From Bradyrhizobium diazoefficiens (GTDB taxonomy: Bacteria; Pseudomonadota; Alphaproteobacteria; Rhizobiales; Xanthobacteraceae), in the NCBI RefSeq assembly GCF_016616885.1, contig NZ_CP067102.1, positions 5,608,501-5,672,500 on the forward strand: a stretch of DNA of 64,000 nucleotides, in the 5' to 3' direction. Positions 35,316-44,552 of the stretch are shown one piece after another; within the stretch, counting starts at the first letter, position 1; the number at the start of each line of letters is the position of its first letter. The translations under genes were made by a program, and so were the position numbers. Under the pieces are notes generated by a model. That model did no database searches, had not been told where the DNA came from, and saw nothing but the letters and a program-made list of their open reading frames with translations.

Positions 35316-38201
35316 ATGTCTCTGATCGAAGAAATCGACTACGGCACGCCGCGCTCCAAATCGGAAACGATGGTGACGCTCACCATCGACGGCAATGAGG
35401 TCACGGTGCCCGAGGGCACCTCGATCATGCGCGCCGCGATGGACGCCGGCCACCAGATCCCAAAGCTCTGCGCGACAGACATGGTCGATGCATTCGGTTC
35501 CTGCCGTCTCTGCGTCGTCGAGATCGAGGGCCGCGCCGGAACGCCGGCCTCCTGCACCACGCCCGTCATGAACGGCCTTGTTGTCCACACCCAGAGCGAG
35601 CGGCTGAAGAAGCTGCGCAAGGGCGTGATGGAGCTCTACATCTCCGACCATCCGCTCGACTGCCTCACCTGCGGTGCCAATGGCGATTGCGAATTGCAGG
35701 ATATGGCCGGTGCGGTGGGCCTTCGTGACGTGCGCTACGGTTATGAAGGCGAGAACCACGTCTTCGCCAAGACACCTGGCAAGTCCAACGGCGAGATCAA
35801 CGCCGCCTGGATGCCGAAAGACGAGTCCAACCCCTACTTCACCTACGATCCCTCCAAGTGCATCGTCTGCTCGCGCTGCGTCCGCGCCTGCGAGGAGGTG
35901 CAAGGCACCTTCGCGCTGACCATCTCCGGCCGTGGCTTCGACAGCCGCGTCTCGCCCGGCATGAGCGAGAGTTTTCTCGGCTCCGAATGCGTCTCCTGCG
36001 GCGCCTGCGTGCAGGCCTGCCCGACCGCGACGCTCACGGAAAAGTCCGTGACCGAGATCGGCCAGCCCGAGCACTCCGTCGTCACCACCTGCGCCTATTG
36101 CGGCGTCGGCTGCACCTTCAAGGCCGAGATGCGCGGCGAGGAAGTCGTCCGCATGGTGCCGTACAAGGACGGCAAGGCCAATCGCGGCCATTCCTGCGTC
36201 AAGGGCCGCTTCGCCTGGGGCTATACCAATCACAAGGAACGTATCCTCAATCCGATGATCCGCGAGCGGATCGAGGATCCCTGGCGCGAAGTCTCCTGGG
36301 ATGAAGCGTTCTCGTTTGCCGCGGCCAGGATGCGCGGCATCCAGAAGAAATACGGCCGTGACGCCATCGGCGGCATCACCTCGTCCCGCTGCACCAACGA
36401 AGAGACCTATCTGGTGCAGAAGCTGATCCGCGCCGGCTTCGGCAACAACAATGTCGACACCTGCGCGCGCGTCTGCCACTCCCCGACGGGCTATGGCCTT
36501 TCGGTCACCTTCGGCACCTCCGCCGGCACGCAGGATTTCGACTCGGTCGAGAATACCGACGTCGCCATGATCATCGGCGCCAACCCGGCCTCGGCTCACC
36601 CCGTCTTCGCCTCCCGCCTGAAGAAGCGGCTGCGCCAGGGCGCCAAGCTGATCGTGATCGATCCGCGCCGCACCGAGATGGTGGAATCGCCGCATGTGAA
36701 GGCGCTGCATCTGCCGCTGATGCCCGGCACCAACGTCGCTGTCGTGACGGCGCTGGCGCATGTCATCGTCACCGAAGGTCTCGTCAACGAAGCCTTCGTG
36801 CGCGAGCGCTGCGACTGGACCGAGTTCGAGGAATGGGCCGCCTTCGTCGCCCAGCCCAAGCACAGCCCGGAAGCGACCGCCATCCTCACCGGCGTCGATC
36901 CGCAGACGTTGCGTGAAGCGGCCCGCATTTACGCCACCGGCGGCAATGGCGCGATCTATTACGGCCTCGGCGTCACCGAGCACAGCCAGGGTTCGACCAC
37001 GGTGATCGCGATCGCCAATTTGGCGATGGCGACCGGCAATATCGGCCGTCCCGGCGTCGGCGTGAACCCGCTGCGCGGCCAGAACAACGTGCAGGGCTCC
37101 TGCGACATGGGCTCCTTCCCGCACGAGCTTCCCGGCTACCGCCACATCGCGGGCGATGCCGTGCGCGAGCAGTTCGAGGCGATGTGGGACGTCAAGCTCA
37201 ACCCGGAGCCGGGTCTGCGCATTCCCAACATGTTCGATGCCGCCATCGAAGGCACGTTCATGGGGCTCTATGTGCAGGGCGAAGACATCCTGCAATCCGA
37301 TCCCAACACCAAGCATGTGGTGGCGGCGCTGTCGGCGATGGAATGCGTCATCGTCCACGACCTCTTCCTCAACGAGACCGCGAACTACGCCCACGTTTTC
37401 CTCCCCGGCTCGAGCTTCCTCGAGAAGGACGGCACTTTCACCAATGCCGAACGCCGCATCCAGCGCGTTCGCAAGGTGATGTCGCCAAAGAACGGCATGG
37501 CCGACTGGGAAGTCACCATCGCGCTCGCCAAGGCGATGGGATTCGAGATGAACTACAGCCATCCCTCGGAGATCATGGACGAGATCGCCGCGCTGACACC
37601 GACCTTTGCCGGCGTCTCGTACGCCAAGCTGGAAGAGCTCGGCTCGGTGCAGTGGCCCTGCAACGAGAAGGCGCCAGAGGGCACGCCGGTGATGCATATC
37701 GGCGGCTTCGTCCGTGGCAAGGGCAAGTTCGTCGTCACCGAGTATGTCGCGACCGACGAGCGCACCGGTCCCCGCTTCCCGCTGCTGCTCACGACGGGCC
37801 GCATCCTGAGCCAGTACAATGTCGGCGCGCAGACAAGGCGCACCGAGAACGTGGTCTGGCACGCCGAAGACCGGCTGGAGATCCATCCGCACGACGCCGA
37901 GCAGCGCGGCGTGCGCGACGGCGACTGGGTGCGGCTGCAGAGCCGCGCCGGCGAGACTACGCTGCGCGCGGAGCTCACCGACCGTGTCGCGCCCGGCGTC
38001 GTCTATACCACGTTCCACCACCCGGACACGCAGGCCAACGTCATCACGACCGACTATTCGGACTGGGCGACCAACTGCCCCGAATACAAGGTCACGGCGG
38101 TGCAGATCTCGCCGTCGAACGGCCCGTCCGACTGGCAGAAGAGCTACGACGAGCAGGCGCGACACTCCCGCCGCATCGCGCCGGCCGAGGCTGCGGAGTA
38201 G
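35316..38201 (+). CDS. fdsA: NAD-dependent formate dehydrogenase, alpha (molybdo-bis-MGD) subunit
   Basis: A 961-aa catalytic subunit. It has an N-terminal NuoG-like part with a [2Fe-2S] domain (CATDMVDAFGSCRLCVVEIE), a His-Cys cluster (CLTCGANGDCEL), two [4Fe-4S] ferredoxin sets (CIVCSRCVRACEEVQG, CVSCGACVQACPTATL), then the molybdopterin oxidoreductase domain starting CAYCGVGCTFK. The catalytic Cys-His pair fits DTCARVCHSPTGYGL. It oxidises formate to CO2 in the cytoplasm. It lies 10 bp after fdsB. Confidence 0.95.
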   Translation: MSLIEEIDYGTPRSKSETMVTLTIDGNEVTVPEGTSIMRAAMDAGHQIPKLCATDMVDAFGSCRLCVVEIEGRAGTPASCTTPVMNGLVVHTQSERLKKLRKGVMELYISDHPLDCLTCGANGDCELQDMAGAVGLRDVRYGYEGENHVFAKTPGKSNGEINAAWMPKDESNPYFTYDPSKCIVCSRCVRACEEVQGTFALTISGRGFDSRVSPGMSESFLGSECVSCGACVQACPTATLTEKSVTEIGQPEHSVVTTCAYCGVGCTFKAEMRGEEVVRMVPYKDGKANRGHSCVKGRFAWGYTNHKERILNPMIRERIEDPWREVSWDEAFSFAAARMRGIQKKYGRDAIGGITSSRCTNEETYLVQKLIRAGFGNNNVDTCARVCHSPTGYGLSVTFGTSAGTQDFDSVENTDVAMIIGANPASAHPVFASRLKKRLRQGAKLIVIDPRRTEMVESPHVKALHLPLMPGTNVAVVTALAHVIVTEGLVNEAFVRERCDWTEFEEWAAFVAQPKHSPEATAILTGVDPQTLREAARIYATGGNGAIYYGLGVTEHSQGSTTVIAIANLAMATGNIGRPGVGVNPLRGQNNVQGSCDMGSFPHELPGYRHIAGDAVREQFEAMWDVKLNPEPGLRIPNMFDAAIEGTFMGLYVQGEDILQSDPNTKHVVAALSAMECVIVHDLFLNETANYAHVFLPGSSFLEKDGTFTNAERRIQRVRKVMSPKNGMADWEVTIALAKAMGFEMNYSHPSEIMDEIAALTPTFAGVSYAKLEELGSVQWPCNEKAPEGTPVMHIGGFVRGKGKFVVTEYVATDERTGPRFPLLLTTGRILSQYNVGAQTRRTENVVWHAEDRLEIHPHDAEQRGVRDGDWVRLQSRAGETTLRAELTDRVAPGVVYTTFHHPDTQANVITTDYSDWATNCPEYKVTAVQISPSNGPSDWQKSYDEQARHSRRIAPAEAAE

Positions 38202-38205
38202 CCGC

Positions 38206-39036
38206 ATGCACGTGCCAGTCCAGGCCATCGACCGCGAAATCTGGCGCGATGGCATCGCGTCCGAAGGCACCCGGCTGATCCCCGAGGAGACGCCGCTGGC
38301 GCTGACCTACAATGGCGGCACCTATGCCGTCATGATGGGGACGCCGCAGAACCTCGAGGATTTTGCCGTCGGCTTCAGCCTGGACGAAGGCATCATCAAA
38401 TCGGTCGACGACATCAAGTCGCTCGAGGTGGTCCGCCTCGACGACGGCATCGAGCTGCGGATGTGGCTGGAGTCGGAAGACGCCGCACGCATCAGCGAGC
38501 GCCGCCGCCACATCGCGGGTCCCACTGGCTGCGGCATCTGCGGCATCGATTCAATCGCCGAAGCCGTGCGGCCCGCGGCTGTGGTGCCGCAAGGGCAGAC
38601 CTTCACGCCGCAGCAGATCATGACGGCGATGCAGGCGATCGCCCCCCTGCAATCGATCAACATGCAGACCCGCGCGGTGCATGCCGCGGCCTTCTGGTCG
38701 CGATCGAATGGCATCGTGGCCCTGCGCGAGGACGTGGGCCGGCACAACGCGCTCGACAAGCTCGCCGGTTCGTTGGCGCGCAGCCGCACGGACGCAAGCG
38801 CCGGCATGGTGCTGCTGACAAGCCGGGTCTCGGTCGAGATGGTGCAGAAGACCGCCGCAATCGGCGTGCCTGTGCTGGTTGCGGTCTCCGCGCCCACCGC
38901 GCTCGCGGTGCGTACAGCGGAGGCCGCTGGCATCACGCTGATTGCAATTGCCCGCAGCGACGGGTTTGAAACGTTCACGCACCATGGCCGCGTCACGGCC
39001 CATCGTGCTTCGGAGATTGTCAATGTCGTCGCCTGA
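38206..39036 (+). CDS. fdhD: Formate dehydrogenase accessory sulfurtransferase
   Basis: A 276-aa FdhD protein from ATG 38206, just after the fdsA stop. The CxxC motif lies in GPTGCGICGIDSIAEA, and HAAAFWSRSNGIVALREDVG and RHNALDKLAG are family blocks. FdhD delivers sulfur from IscS to the molybdenum cofactor of formate dehydrogenase. The fds operon always needs such a factor, and its position inside the operon is usual. Confidence 0.95.
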   Translation: MHVPVQAIDREIWRDGIASEGTRLIPEETPLALTYNGGTYAVMMGTPQNLEDFAVGFSLDEGIIKSVDDIKSLEVVRLDDGIELRMWLESEDAARISERRRHIAGPTGCGICGIDSIAEAVRPAAVVPQGQTFTPQQIMTAMQAIAPLQSINMQTRAVHAAAFWSRSNGIVALREDVGRHNALDKLAGSLARSRTDASAGMVLLTSRVSVEMVQKTAAIGVPVLVAVSAPTALAVRTAEAAGITLIAIARSDGFETFTHHGRVTAHRASEIVNVVA

Positions 39037-39259
39037 TCGCCTCGTTTACATGGCCAACCAGATCGGCAAGTTTTTCGAGAGCCAGGGCCACGAAAAGGCC
39101 GTGCCGGGAATTGCCGACCACATCAAGAAGTTCTGGGACCCGCGCATGAAGCGCGCGATCTTCGCCCATCTCGATGCCGGCGGCGCCGGCCTTGCGCCGA
39201 ACGTTCACGAAGCCCTCGCCTCGCTCAAGCAGACGACTTCCCTTCCAGAAGCGCACTGA
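39023..39259 (+). CDS. fdsD: Formate dehydrogenase delta subunit
   Basis: A 78-aa protein from ATG 39023, overlapping fdhD by 14 bp. It reads MSSPDRLVYMANQIGKFFES and has the delta-subunit block IADHIKKFWDPRMKRAIFAH. FdsD is needed for maturation or stability of the Fds complex. Its 3' end overlaps the convergent glnE end by 35 bp. Confidence 0.92.
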   Translation: MSSPDRLVYMANQIGKFFESQGHEKAVPGIADHIKKFWDPRMKRAIFAHLDAGGAGLAPNVHEALASLKQTTSLPEAH

Positions 39260-42203
39260 ACACGCGCCGCACCTCGCCCTGCGTCTCCTTCACGCGCGCC
39301 TCCAGCGACGAGAAATCCGGCGCGTCGCCGGCGCGCGCCATTACGCGTTGAAGATCAGTGCCCGCCGTCTCCGGCTTGAAGCGGTCGCTGACGCAGAGCC
39401 GCAGGATCTGCGTCAGATCGTGATAGAGCCGCGCCGCGGCGCGCAGGATCTCCGCCTCCGAGTGCGGCAGCACGCCGAGTCTTGCGGCATTCTCCAGCAC
39501 CTGTACCGTGCTGACATCGAGAATATCCGGCTTGTCATGGGCATGCACGAGCTGGAGATATTGCGCGATGAAGTCGATATCGACCATGCCGCCGGAGGCG
39601 TATTTCAGGTCCCAATAGTCGGTCTCGCCCTTCTCCTGCGCGATCGCGCGGCGCATGTCGGCGACGTCGTTGGCGGTGATCGAGGGGTCGCGGCGGCGGG
39701 TCAGGACCCCGCGGATGATCTGCTCGATCCGCGCAGTGAATTCGGGCGATGCCGACACCACGCGCGCGCGCGTCAACGCCATGTGCTCCCAGGTCCAGGC
39801 CTCGTTGGCCTGATAGTCCGCGAAGGAGACCAAGCTCGATGCCACCGGACCGGCCCGTCCCGAAGGACGCAGCCGCATGTCGATCTCGTAGAGCACGCCG
39901 TAATTGGTGCGAGTCGTGAAGGCGCTGATCAGGCGCTGGGTGAAGCGGGCAAAGTAATGCGCGCCCTGAAGTGATTTCTGGCCGTCGGAGTCCGGATTGT
40001 CACTGTCGAAATCATAGAGCAGGATCAGATCGAGATCCGAGGACGCCGTCATCTCGCGGCTGCCGAGCCGGCCCATCGCGATGATGGCGGTCTCCTGCCC
40101 CTTGATCCGTCCGTGCTGGTCGGCGAAGCGATCGGCGACGAGGCCGTGAACGGTGTGGACGATGCCTTCGGCGACATCGGCAAAGGCCGTGCTCGCCTGC
40201 TGCGCCGAGACGGTGCCGGAGAGGATGCGGGTGCCGATCAGGAACAGGCTCTCCTGACCGAACAGGCGCAGGCGGTCCAGAAACTCCTCGTAGGAGTCCG
40301 CATCCTGCACCGTGGTCGCAAGCCGCGCCGACAATTCCTGCTTGTCCGGCATTGCGCCGAAGAAGCGCGGATCGATCAGGCCGTCCATCAGCTGCGGCTG
40401 CCGAGCCAGCATCTCGCCCAGCCTGGGCGCCGCGCCAAGCACGAGCGCAACGAGCGCAACGAGATCGCGGTTCTGGCCGAGCAGCGTGATCAGCCGGCCG
40501 CCACGCTGGAGCGCCTGGAGGAATTGGTCGAACGCGACGACGGCACGGTCCGGCCCCTCGGCATGCGCCAGGCCGTCGATGAGGGCCGGCACGAATTCGA
40601 CGAAGGCGTTTCGCGTCTGCTCGTTGCGGAAGACGCGGTAGTCTCCGGTGAGCCAGTCGCAGATGATCTGCGCCACGGCAGCGGGCTTCTTGAATCCGAG
40701 CGTCGTCAGGTGCTGAAGCAGGCGCCGATCGTCGGGACCGGCGCGATAGTCAATCGCAGGCAGGCTTGCCGTGCCGGTCCGGTCGTCGCCTTCGAACAGT
40801 TTTTCGTAGTGTCCCTGGACGATCTCGAGCTGGCGCAGCAGGTCGTGCGCGAAGGTCTCGCGGCTGTCATAGCCAAAGAACCAGGCGAAGCGTTCGACCG
40901 CCTCCTTGTCCTCCGGCAGCGCATGGGTCTGCTCGTCGGCGATCATCTGGAGACGGTGCTCGACCCGGCGCAGGAATTCATACGCCGTGGTCAGCTCGTC
41001 GCGCGCAGCGGAGGTGATCCAGTTGCTGGAAGCAAGGATGTTGAGCGCGGCGAGCGTCGGCCGCGCCCGCAATTCCGGATGCCGGCCGCCCGCGATCAGT
41101 TGCTGCGTCTGGGCGAAGAATTCGATCTCGCGGATACCGCCACGGCCCACCTTGACGTTGTGGCCCTCGACCGAGATCTCGCTCTGGCCGCGATAGGTCT
41201 GCATTTGCCGCTTCATGTCGTGCACGTCGGCAAGTGCCGCGAAGTCGAGATGCTTCCGCCAGACGAAGGGCGCGATTTCGACAAGCAGCGCCTCGCCTGC
41301 TCTGGCGTCGCCGGCGCAGGCACGCGCCTTGATCATCGCGGCGCGCTCCCATGTGCGTCCCTCCCGCTCGTAATAGTTCAGCGCGGCATCTCGCGAAATC
41401 GCGACCTGCGTCGAGGACGGGTCAGGACGCAGCCGCAGATCGACACGGAAGACATAGCCGTCATGGGTGCGCTGCTGGAGGACGCGCGCCATGCCCTGCG
41501 TCACCCGGACGAAGAACGGTTGCGGCTCGATATCAGTCGCAAGTGTCGTGGCATCGGGGTCGAAGAACACGATGAGATCGATGTCGCTGGAATAGTTCAG
41601 CTCGCCCGCGCCCATCTTGCCCATCGCAAGCACGATCAGGCCGCAGCCGACCTCCGGCGCCTCGGGATCGGGCGGCACGAGCTTGCCGCGTGCGGCTTCC
41701 TGTCGCAGCAGGTACTGCAGCGCCGCCTGCACCGAGGATACTGCGAGATCGGTCAGCGCGGCGGTCACCCGCATCACCGGCCAGACTCCGCCGATGTCGC
41801 AGAGCGCGATCAAGAGCGCCGCCTCCGCCTTCATGCGGCGAAGCAGCCGCATCACCTCGGCCTCGTCGCCTGCCGCGAGCACCGCGTCCCTCGCTTCTGC
41901 GATCAGCGCGGCGAGATGAGCATCCGGCTCGCATTCGAGCAGCCGGATCAGGCGCAGCGGATCGGCGCGCACCAGATCGAACAAATAAGGCGAGAATTCC
42001 GCAATCCCGGCGAGAATAATCCGGGCAAAAGGATGGACGAGCAAGGCTTGCAGACGAGCCGACTGTGCAGGGTCAAGCTCGGCTAGCCAGCTTTCAAAAC
42101 GTCGTTCGTCGGTTGTGGAAGCGGCAATATGGGGAGCCTCCGCAAAGCGCGCGGCCAGGCTCTCACCATGCTTGTCCGCGTTTCCCGGCGCGGAGTGGTT
42201 CAT
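39225..42203 (-). CDS. glnE: Bifunctional glutamine-synthetase adenylyltransferase/deadenylase
   Basis: A 992-aa protein with two nucleotidyltransferase domains. The N-terminal deadenylylase has NYSSDIDLIVFFDPD and the C-terminal adenylylase has TASSDLDLILLYDFD, each followed by a helical GlnD-UTase-like region. It switches glutamine synthetase off and on by AMP addition and removal in response to PII protein. Length matches family members. Its start overlaps the upstream histidine kinase stop by four bases, an arrangement typical of bradyrhizobia. Confidence 0.95.
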   Translation of the reverse strand: MNHSAPGNADKHGESLAARFAEAPHIAASTTDERRFESWLAELDPAQSARLQALLVHPFARIILAGIAEFSPYLFDLVRADPLRLIRLLECEPDAHLAALIAEARDAVLAAGDEAEVMRLLRRMKAEAALLIALCDIGGVWPVMRVTAALTDLAVSSVQAALQYLLRQEAARGKLVPPDPEAPEVGCGLIVLAMGKMGAGELNYSSDIDLIVFFDPDATTLATDIEPQPFFVRVTQGMARVLQQRTHDGYVFRVDLRLRPDPSSTQVAISRDAALNYYEREGRTWERAAMIKARACAGDARAGEALLVEIAPFVWRKHLDFAALADVHDMKRQMQTYRGQSEISVEGHNVKVGRGGIREIEFFAQTQQLIAGGRHPELRARPTLAALNILASSNWITSAARDELTTAYEFLRRVEHRLQMIADEQTHALPEDKEAVERFAWFFGYDSRETFAHDLLRQLEIVQGHYEKLFEGDDRTGTASLPAIDYRAGPDDRRLLQHLTTLGFKKPAAVAQIICDWLTGDYRVFRNEQTRNAFVEFVPALIDGLAHAEGPDRAVVAFDQFLQALQRGGRLITLLGQNRDLVALVALVLGAAPRLGEMLARQPQLMDGLIDPRFFGAMPDKQELSARLATTVQDADSYEEFLDRLRLFGQESLFLIGTRILSGTVSAQQASTAFADVAEGIVHTVHGLVADRFADQHGRIKGQETAIIAMGRLGSREMTASSDLDLILLYDFDSDNPDSDGQKSLQGAHYFARFTQRLISAFTTRTNYGVLYEIDMRLRPSGRAGPVASSLVSFADYQANEAWTWEHMALTRARVVSASPEFTARIEQIIRGVLTRRRDPSITANDVADMRRAIAQEKGETDYWDLKYASGGMVDIDFIAQYLQLVHAHDKPDILDVSTVQVLENAARLGVLPHSEAEILRAAARLYHDLTQILRLCVSDRFKPETAGTDLQRVMARAGDAPDFSSLEARVKETQGEVRRVFSALLEGKSSA

Positions 42204-43660
42204 GCCACCTTCTGTGGCACATCCGGTATTGGAGGAGCAACCCTGTCGCCGGCTCCCGCGCGCGCCGGCAGCAGCAGCGTGGCGACGAGACCGGGCTGGG
42301 CATCGCCCAGCCGCAATTCGCCGCCATGCAACGTGGCGACGGCGGACGCGAGGCTGAGGCCGAGACCGGAGCCCGGCATGGTGCGGCTCGCCTCCAGCCT
42401 GACGAATCGTTCCACGGCGTGCTTGCGATCGGCTTCGGGGATTCCGGGGCCGCGGTCGGTGACGCTGAGCTGCACCTGGTTGCCCTCGCGCTTCGCCTCG
42501 ATCGTGATCTGACGGGCGTCCATGCTGACCACGGTTCCGGCCGACTGCGCGGCCGGCTTGCCGTATTTGATCGCGTTCTCGACGAGATTGGCGAGCGCCT
42601 GGCTGATCAATTCGCGATTGCCGTGAATGGGCGCGGCTTGCGTCTTCACCTTCAAGGACATGCCGTCGTCCTCCGCCAGCGGCTCATAGAGCTCGTGAAT
42701 GCCGTTGGCGACATCGGCCGCGTCGAAATCGTCCATATTGCCGCGCGCCTGGCCGGACTCCGCGCGCGCGATCATCAGCAGCGCGTTGAAGGTGCGGATC
42801 AGCCCGTCGGATTCCTCGATGGTCCGTTCCAGCGCGGCACGATAATCGGCCTCGCAACCCGACTTCGCCAGCGCCTCCTCGGCGCGGTTGCGCAAACGCG
42901 TCAGCGGCGTCTTGAGATCGTGGGCGATATTGTCCGAGACTTCCTTGAGCCCCACCATCAGCGCCTCGATCCGCTCCAGCATGGCGTTGAGGTTTTCGGC
43001 GAGGCGGTCGAGCTCGTCGCCGCTGCGGCCCACCGGCAGGCGCCCGCTGAGGTCGCCGGTCATGATGCGCTGGGCCGTGCCGGTCATGGCATCGATGCGC
43101 GTCAGCACCCTGCGCGCGACGAAGACGCCGCCACCGAGGCCGAGCACCACCACGATCAGGATCGACCATTGCGCGGCCTTGGCGACGATGCTGAACAAGC
43201 GCCGCCGCTCGGCGAGGTCGCGGCCGATCAGGAGGCGGAAACCGTTCTCAAGTTCGGTGACGCGCACCAGCGCGCGATGGTCGCGGTCATCCGCGTCCTC
43301 GATGCGCCGGTAGGCGGTCTCCGACCAGCCGCGCGTCGCCATCACGCCCGGCGCCAGCGAGCCGACATTGCCGGCGACCGCCTGCCCGGTCGGCGTGGTC
43401 ACGAGGTAGAGATTGGCGCCCGGCCGCAGCGCCCGATACTCGATCGAACGCACGAGGCCGAACAGGCCGCGGCGACCGTAGATCTCGTTGATCTCCGAGG
43501 TCTCGGCATTCACCGTCTGCGTGATCTCTTCGGTGATCAAGCGCCGCGTGTTCCAGGCGAAATAGCCGAGCAGCGAGGCCGCGAAGATCGCAAACAGGAA
43601 CAGGTAGACCAGCGTGAGCCGGAATGCCGTGGTGCGGACGAGTTTACCGAATGCCGTCAC
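42200..43660 (-). CDS. HAMP-domain sensor histidine kinase without adjacent regulator
   Basis: A 486-aa membrane kinase. Residues 10-35 form a membrane helix (LTLVYLFLFAIFAASLLGYF), then a periplasmic sensor of about 120 aa, a second helix (SILIVVVLGLGGGVFVARRV), HAMP, HisKA (VSDNIAHDLKTPLTRLRNRA) and HATPase (DRGPGIPEADR, PGSGLGLSLASAVATLHGG). Translation starts at GTG 43660 with no clear ribosome site. It is coupled to glnE. In related genomes I expect a response-regulator gene directly upstream, but none is present in the next 900 bp. Confidence 0.88.
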   Translation of the reverse strand: MTAFGKLVRTTAFRLTLVYLFLFAIFAASLLGYFAWNTRRLITEEITQTVNAETSEINEIYGRRGLFGLVRSIEYRALRPGANLYLVTTPTGQAVAGNVGSLAPGVMATRGWSETAYRRIEDADDRDHRALVRVTELENGFRLLIGRDLAERRRLFSIVAKAAQWSILIVVVLGLGGGVFVARRVLTRIDAMTGTAQRIMTGDLSGRLPVGRSGDELDRLAENLNAMLERIEALMVGLKEVSDNIAHDLKTPLTRLRNRAEEALAKSGCEADYRAALERTIEESDGLIRTFNALLMIARAESGQARGNMDDFDAADVANGIHELYEPLAEDDGMSLKVKTQAAPIHGNRELISQALANLVENAIKYGKPAAQSAGTVVSMDARQITIEAKREGNQVQLSVTDRGPGIPEADRKHAVERFVRLEASRTMPGSGLGLSLASAVATLHGGELRLGDAQPGLVATLLLPARAGAGDRVAPPIPDVPQKVA

Positions 43661-44552
43661 TGATCATGTATCCAATCAGAGCGTTACGCGTGCTATCGTT
43701 GGCCATCGCCACTTCTCATATTTTCCTTATATTTCAAATACTTATCGCCTCTTCTGCCGTCTGATTCCCGGCCGCCCTGGCGAAAAAGCAGCAAGTTGGG
43801 GCTATTCTCTTCCCAAACATCTGGTCAGCGGAACGGGAACGTTAAAGTGGCACTCAATTCGAACCAAGTTAAATCCCTGCAAGCTGGCGTTCATGCGGAC
43901 GGCAGGGGTATCCGATCATGGCCGGGAGCGGCGATCGGGTGCGGCCTTCCGCTTCACTGACCTTGACGGCGTCCGGGCGCAAATGGCGCTCGCCGGGGCC
44001 GGCGAACGCGACAGCACAGCCGCGAGCGCACCCAACCAGGCCCGCGACTACAAGGTCACCCTGAAGTGCGATGGTGTCGTTCCGTGCGTCGAGAAGTGGC
44101 CCGGCAAGACGTGAGGCTTGGATTGCAAGCCACTGAATCTTGCGAGATCACGGAATGGCACCCGACGCCGCCGACGCGTCATTTCCTCGACACGCCGACG
44201 CGAAGGCGCGTGACATCCGGCGTTGCCCGCTGCGATAACACATAACACATCGAACGACGCACCTACATCAGTTCATATCAAACTGTTGCAAATGTGTATT
44301 ATTTGTTCGCTAGAGAAAGCCATCAACGTTACCGAGGGCTGGCGTCACGACTCGGCGGGCCGGGGCTCGGTCATGGCAAGACCATGAGCCGAGATACTCC
44401 TAGCTGGTAGAGTTATGCGACGATCAATGCCTCTCCCGCTGCCCTTGGGACCAGACAGGGTGAGATGCCCCGGTCAGGTGGAATTTCCCTGCGGTCGTGG
44501 TCGCACCTTTTTGCTCCGAGCAACCGCCCGCCCGCCGAGGATGTGATCGACG
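43661..44552. other. Gene-poor junction upstream of the exopolysaccharide genes
   Basis: About 890 bp with no reading frame I can support. A 166-aa plus-strand frame (from 43614) has no protein-like features. It contains a GGCTTGGATTGCAAGCC hairpin at about 44113-44129 and an AT-rich patch at 44265-44320 that may be the promoter for the Wzz/BY-kinase gene. Loss of the regulator that usually precedes the kinase suggests a rearrangement breakpoint here. Confidence 0.45.

Noticed and set aside
39174..39974. Long plus-strand frames opposite glnE (for example 39174-39974 and 40113-42086)
   Set aside because: They mirror glnE codons on the other strand and show no protein family features.
43614..44114. 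166-aa plus-strand frame upstream of the polysaccharide genes
   Set aside because: No signal, domain or ribosome site, and its composition does not look like protein; treated as intergenic.
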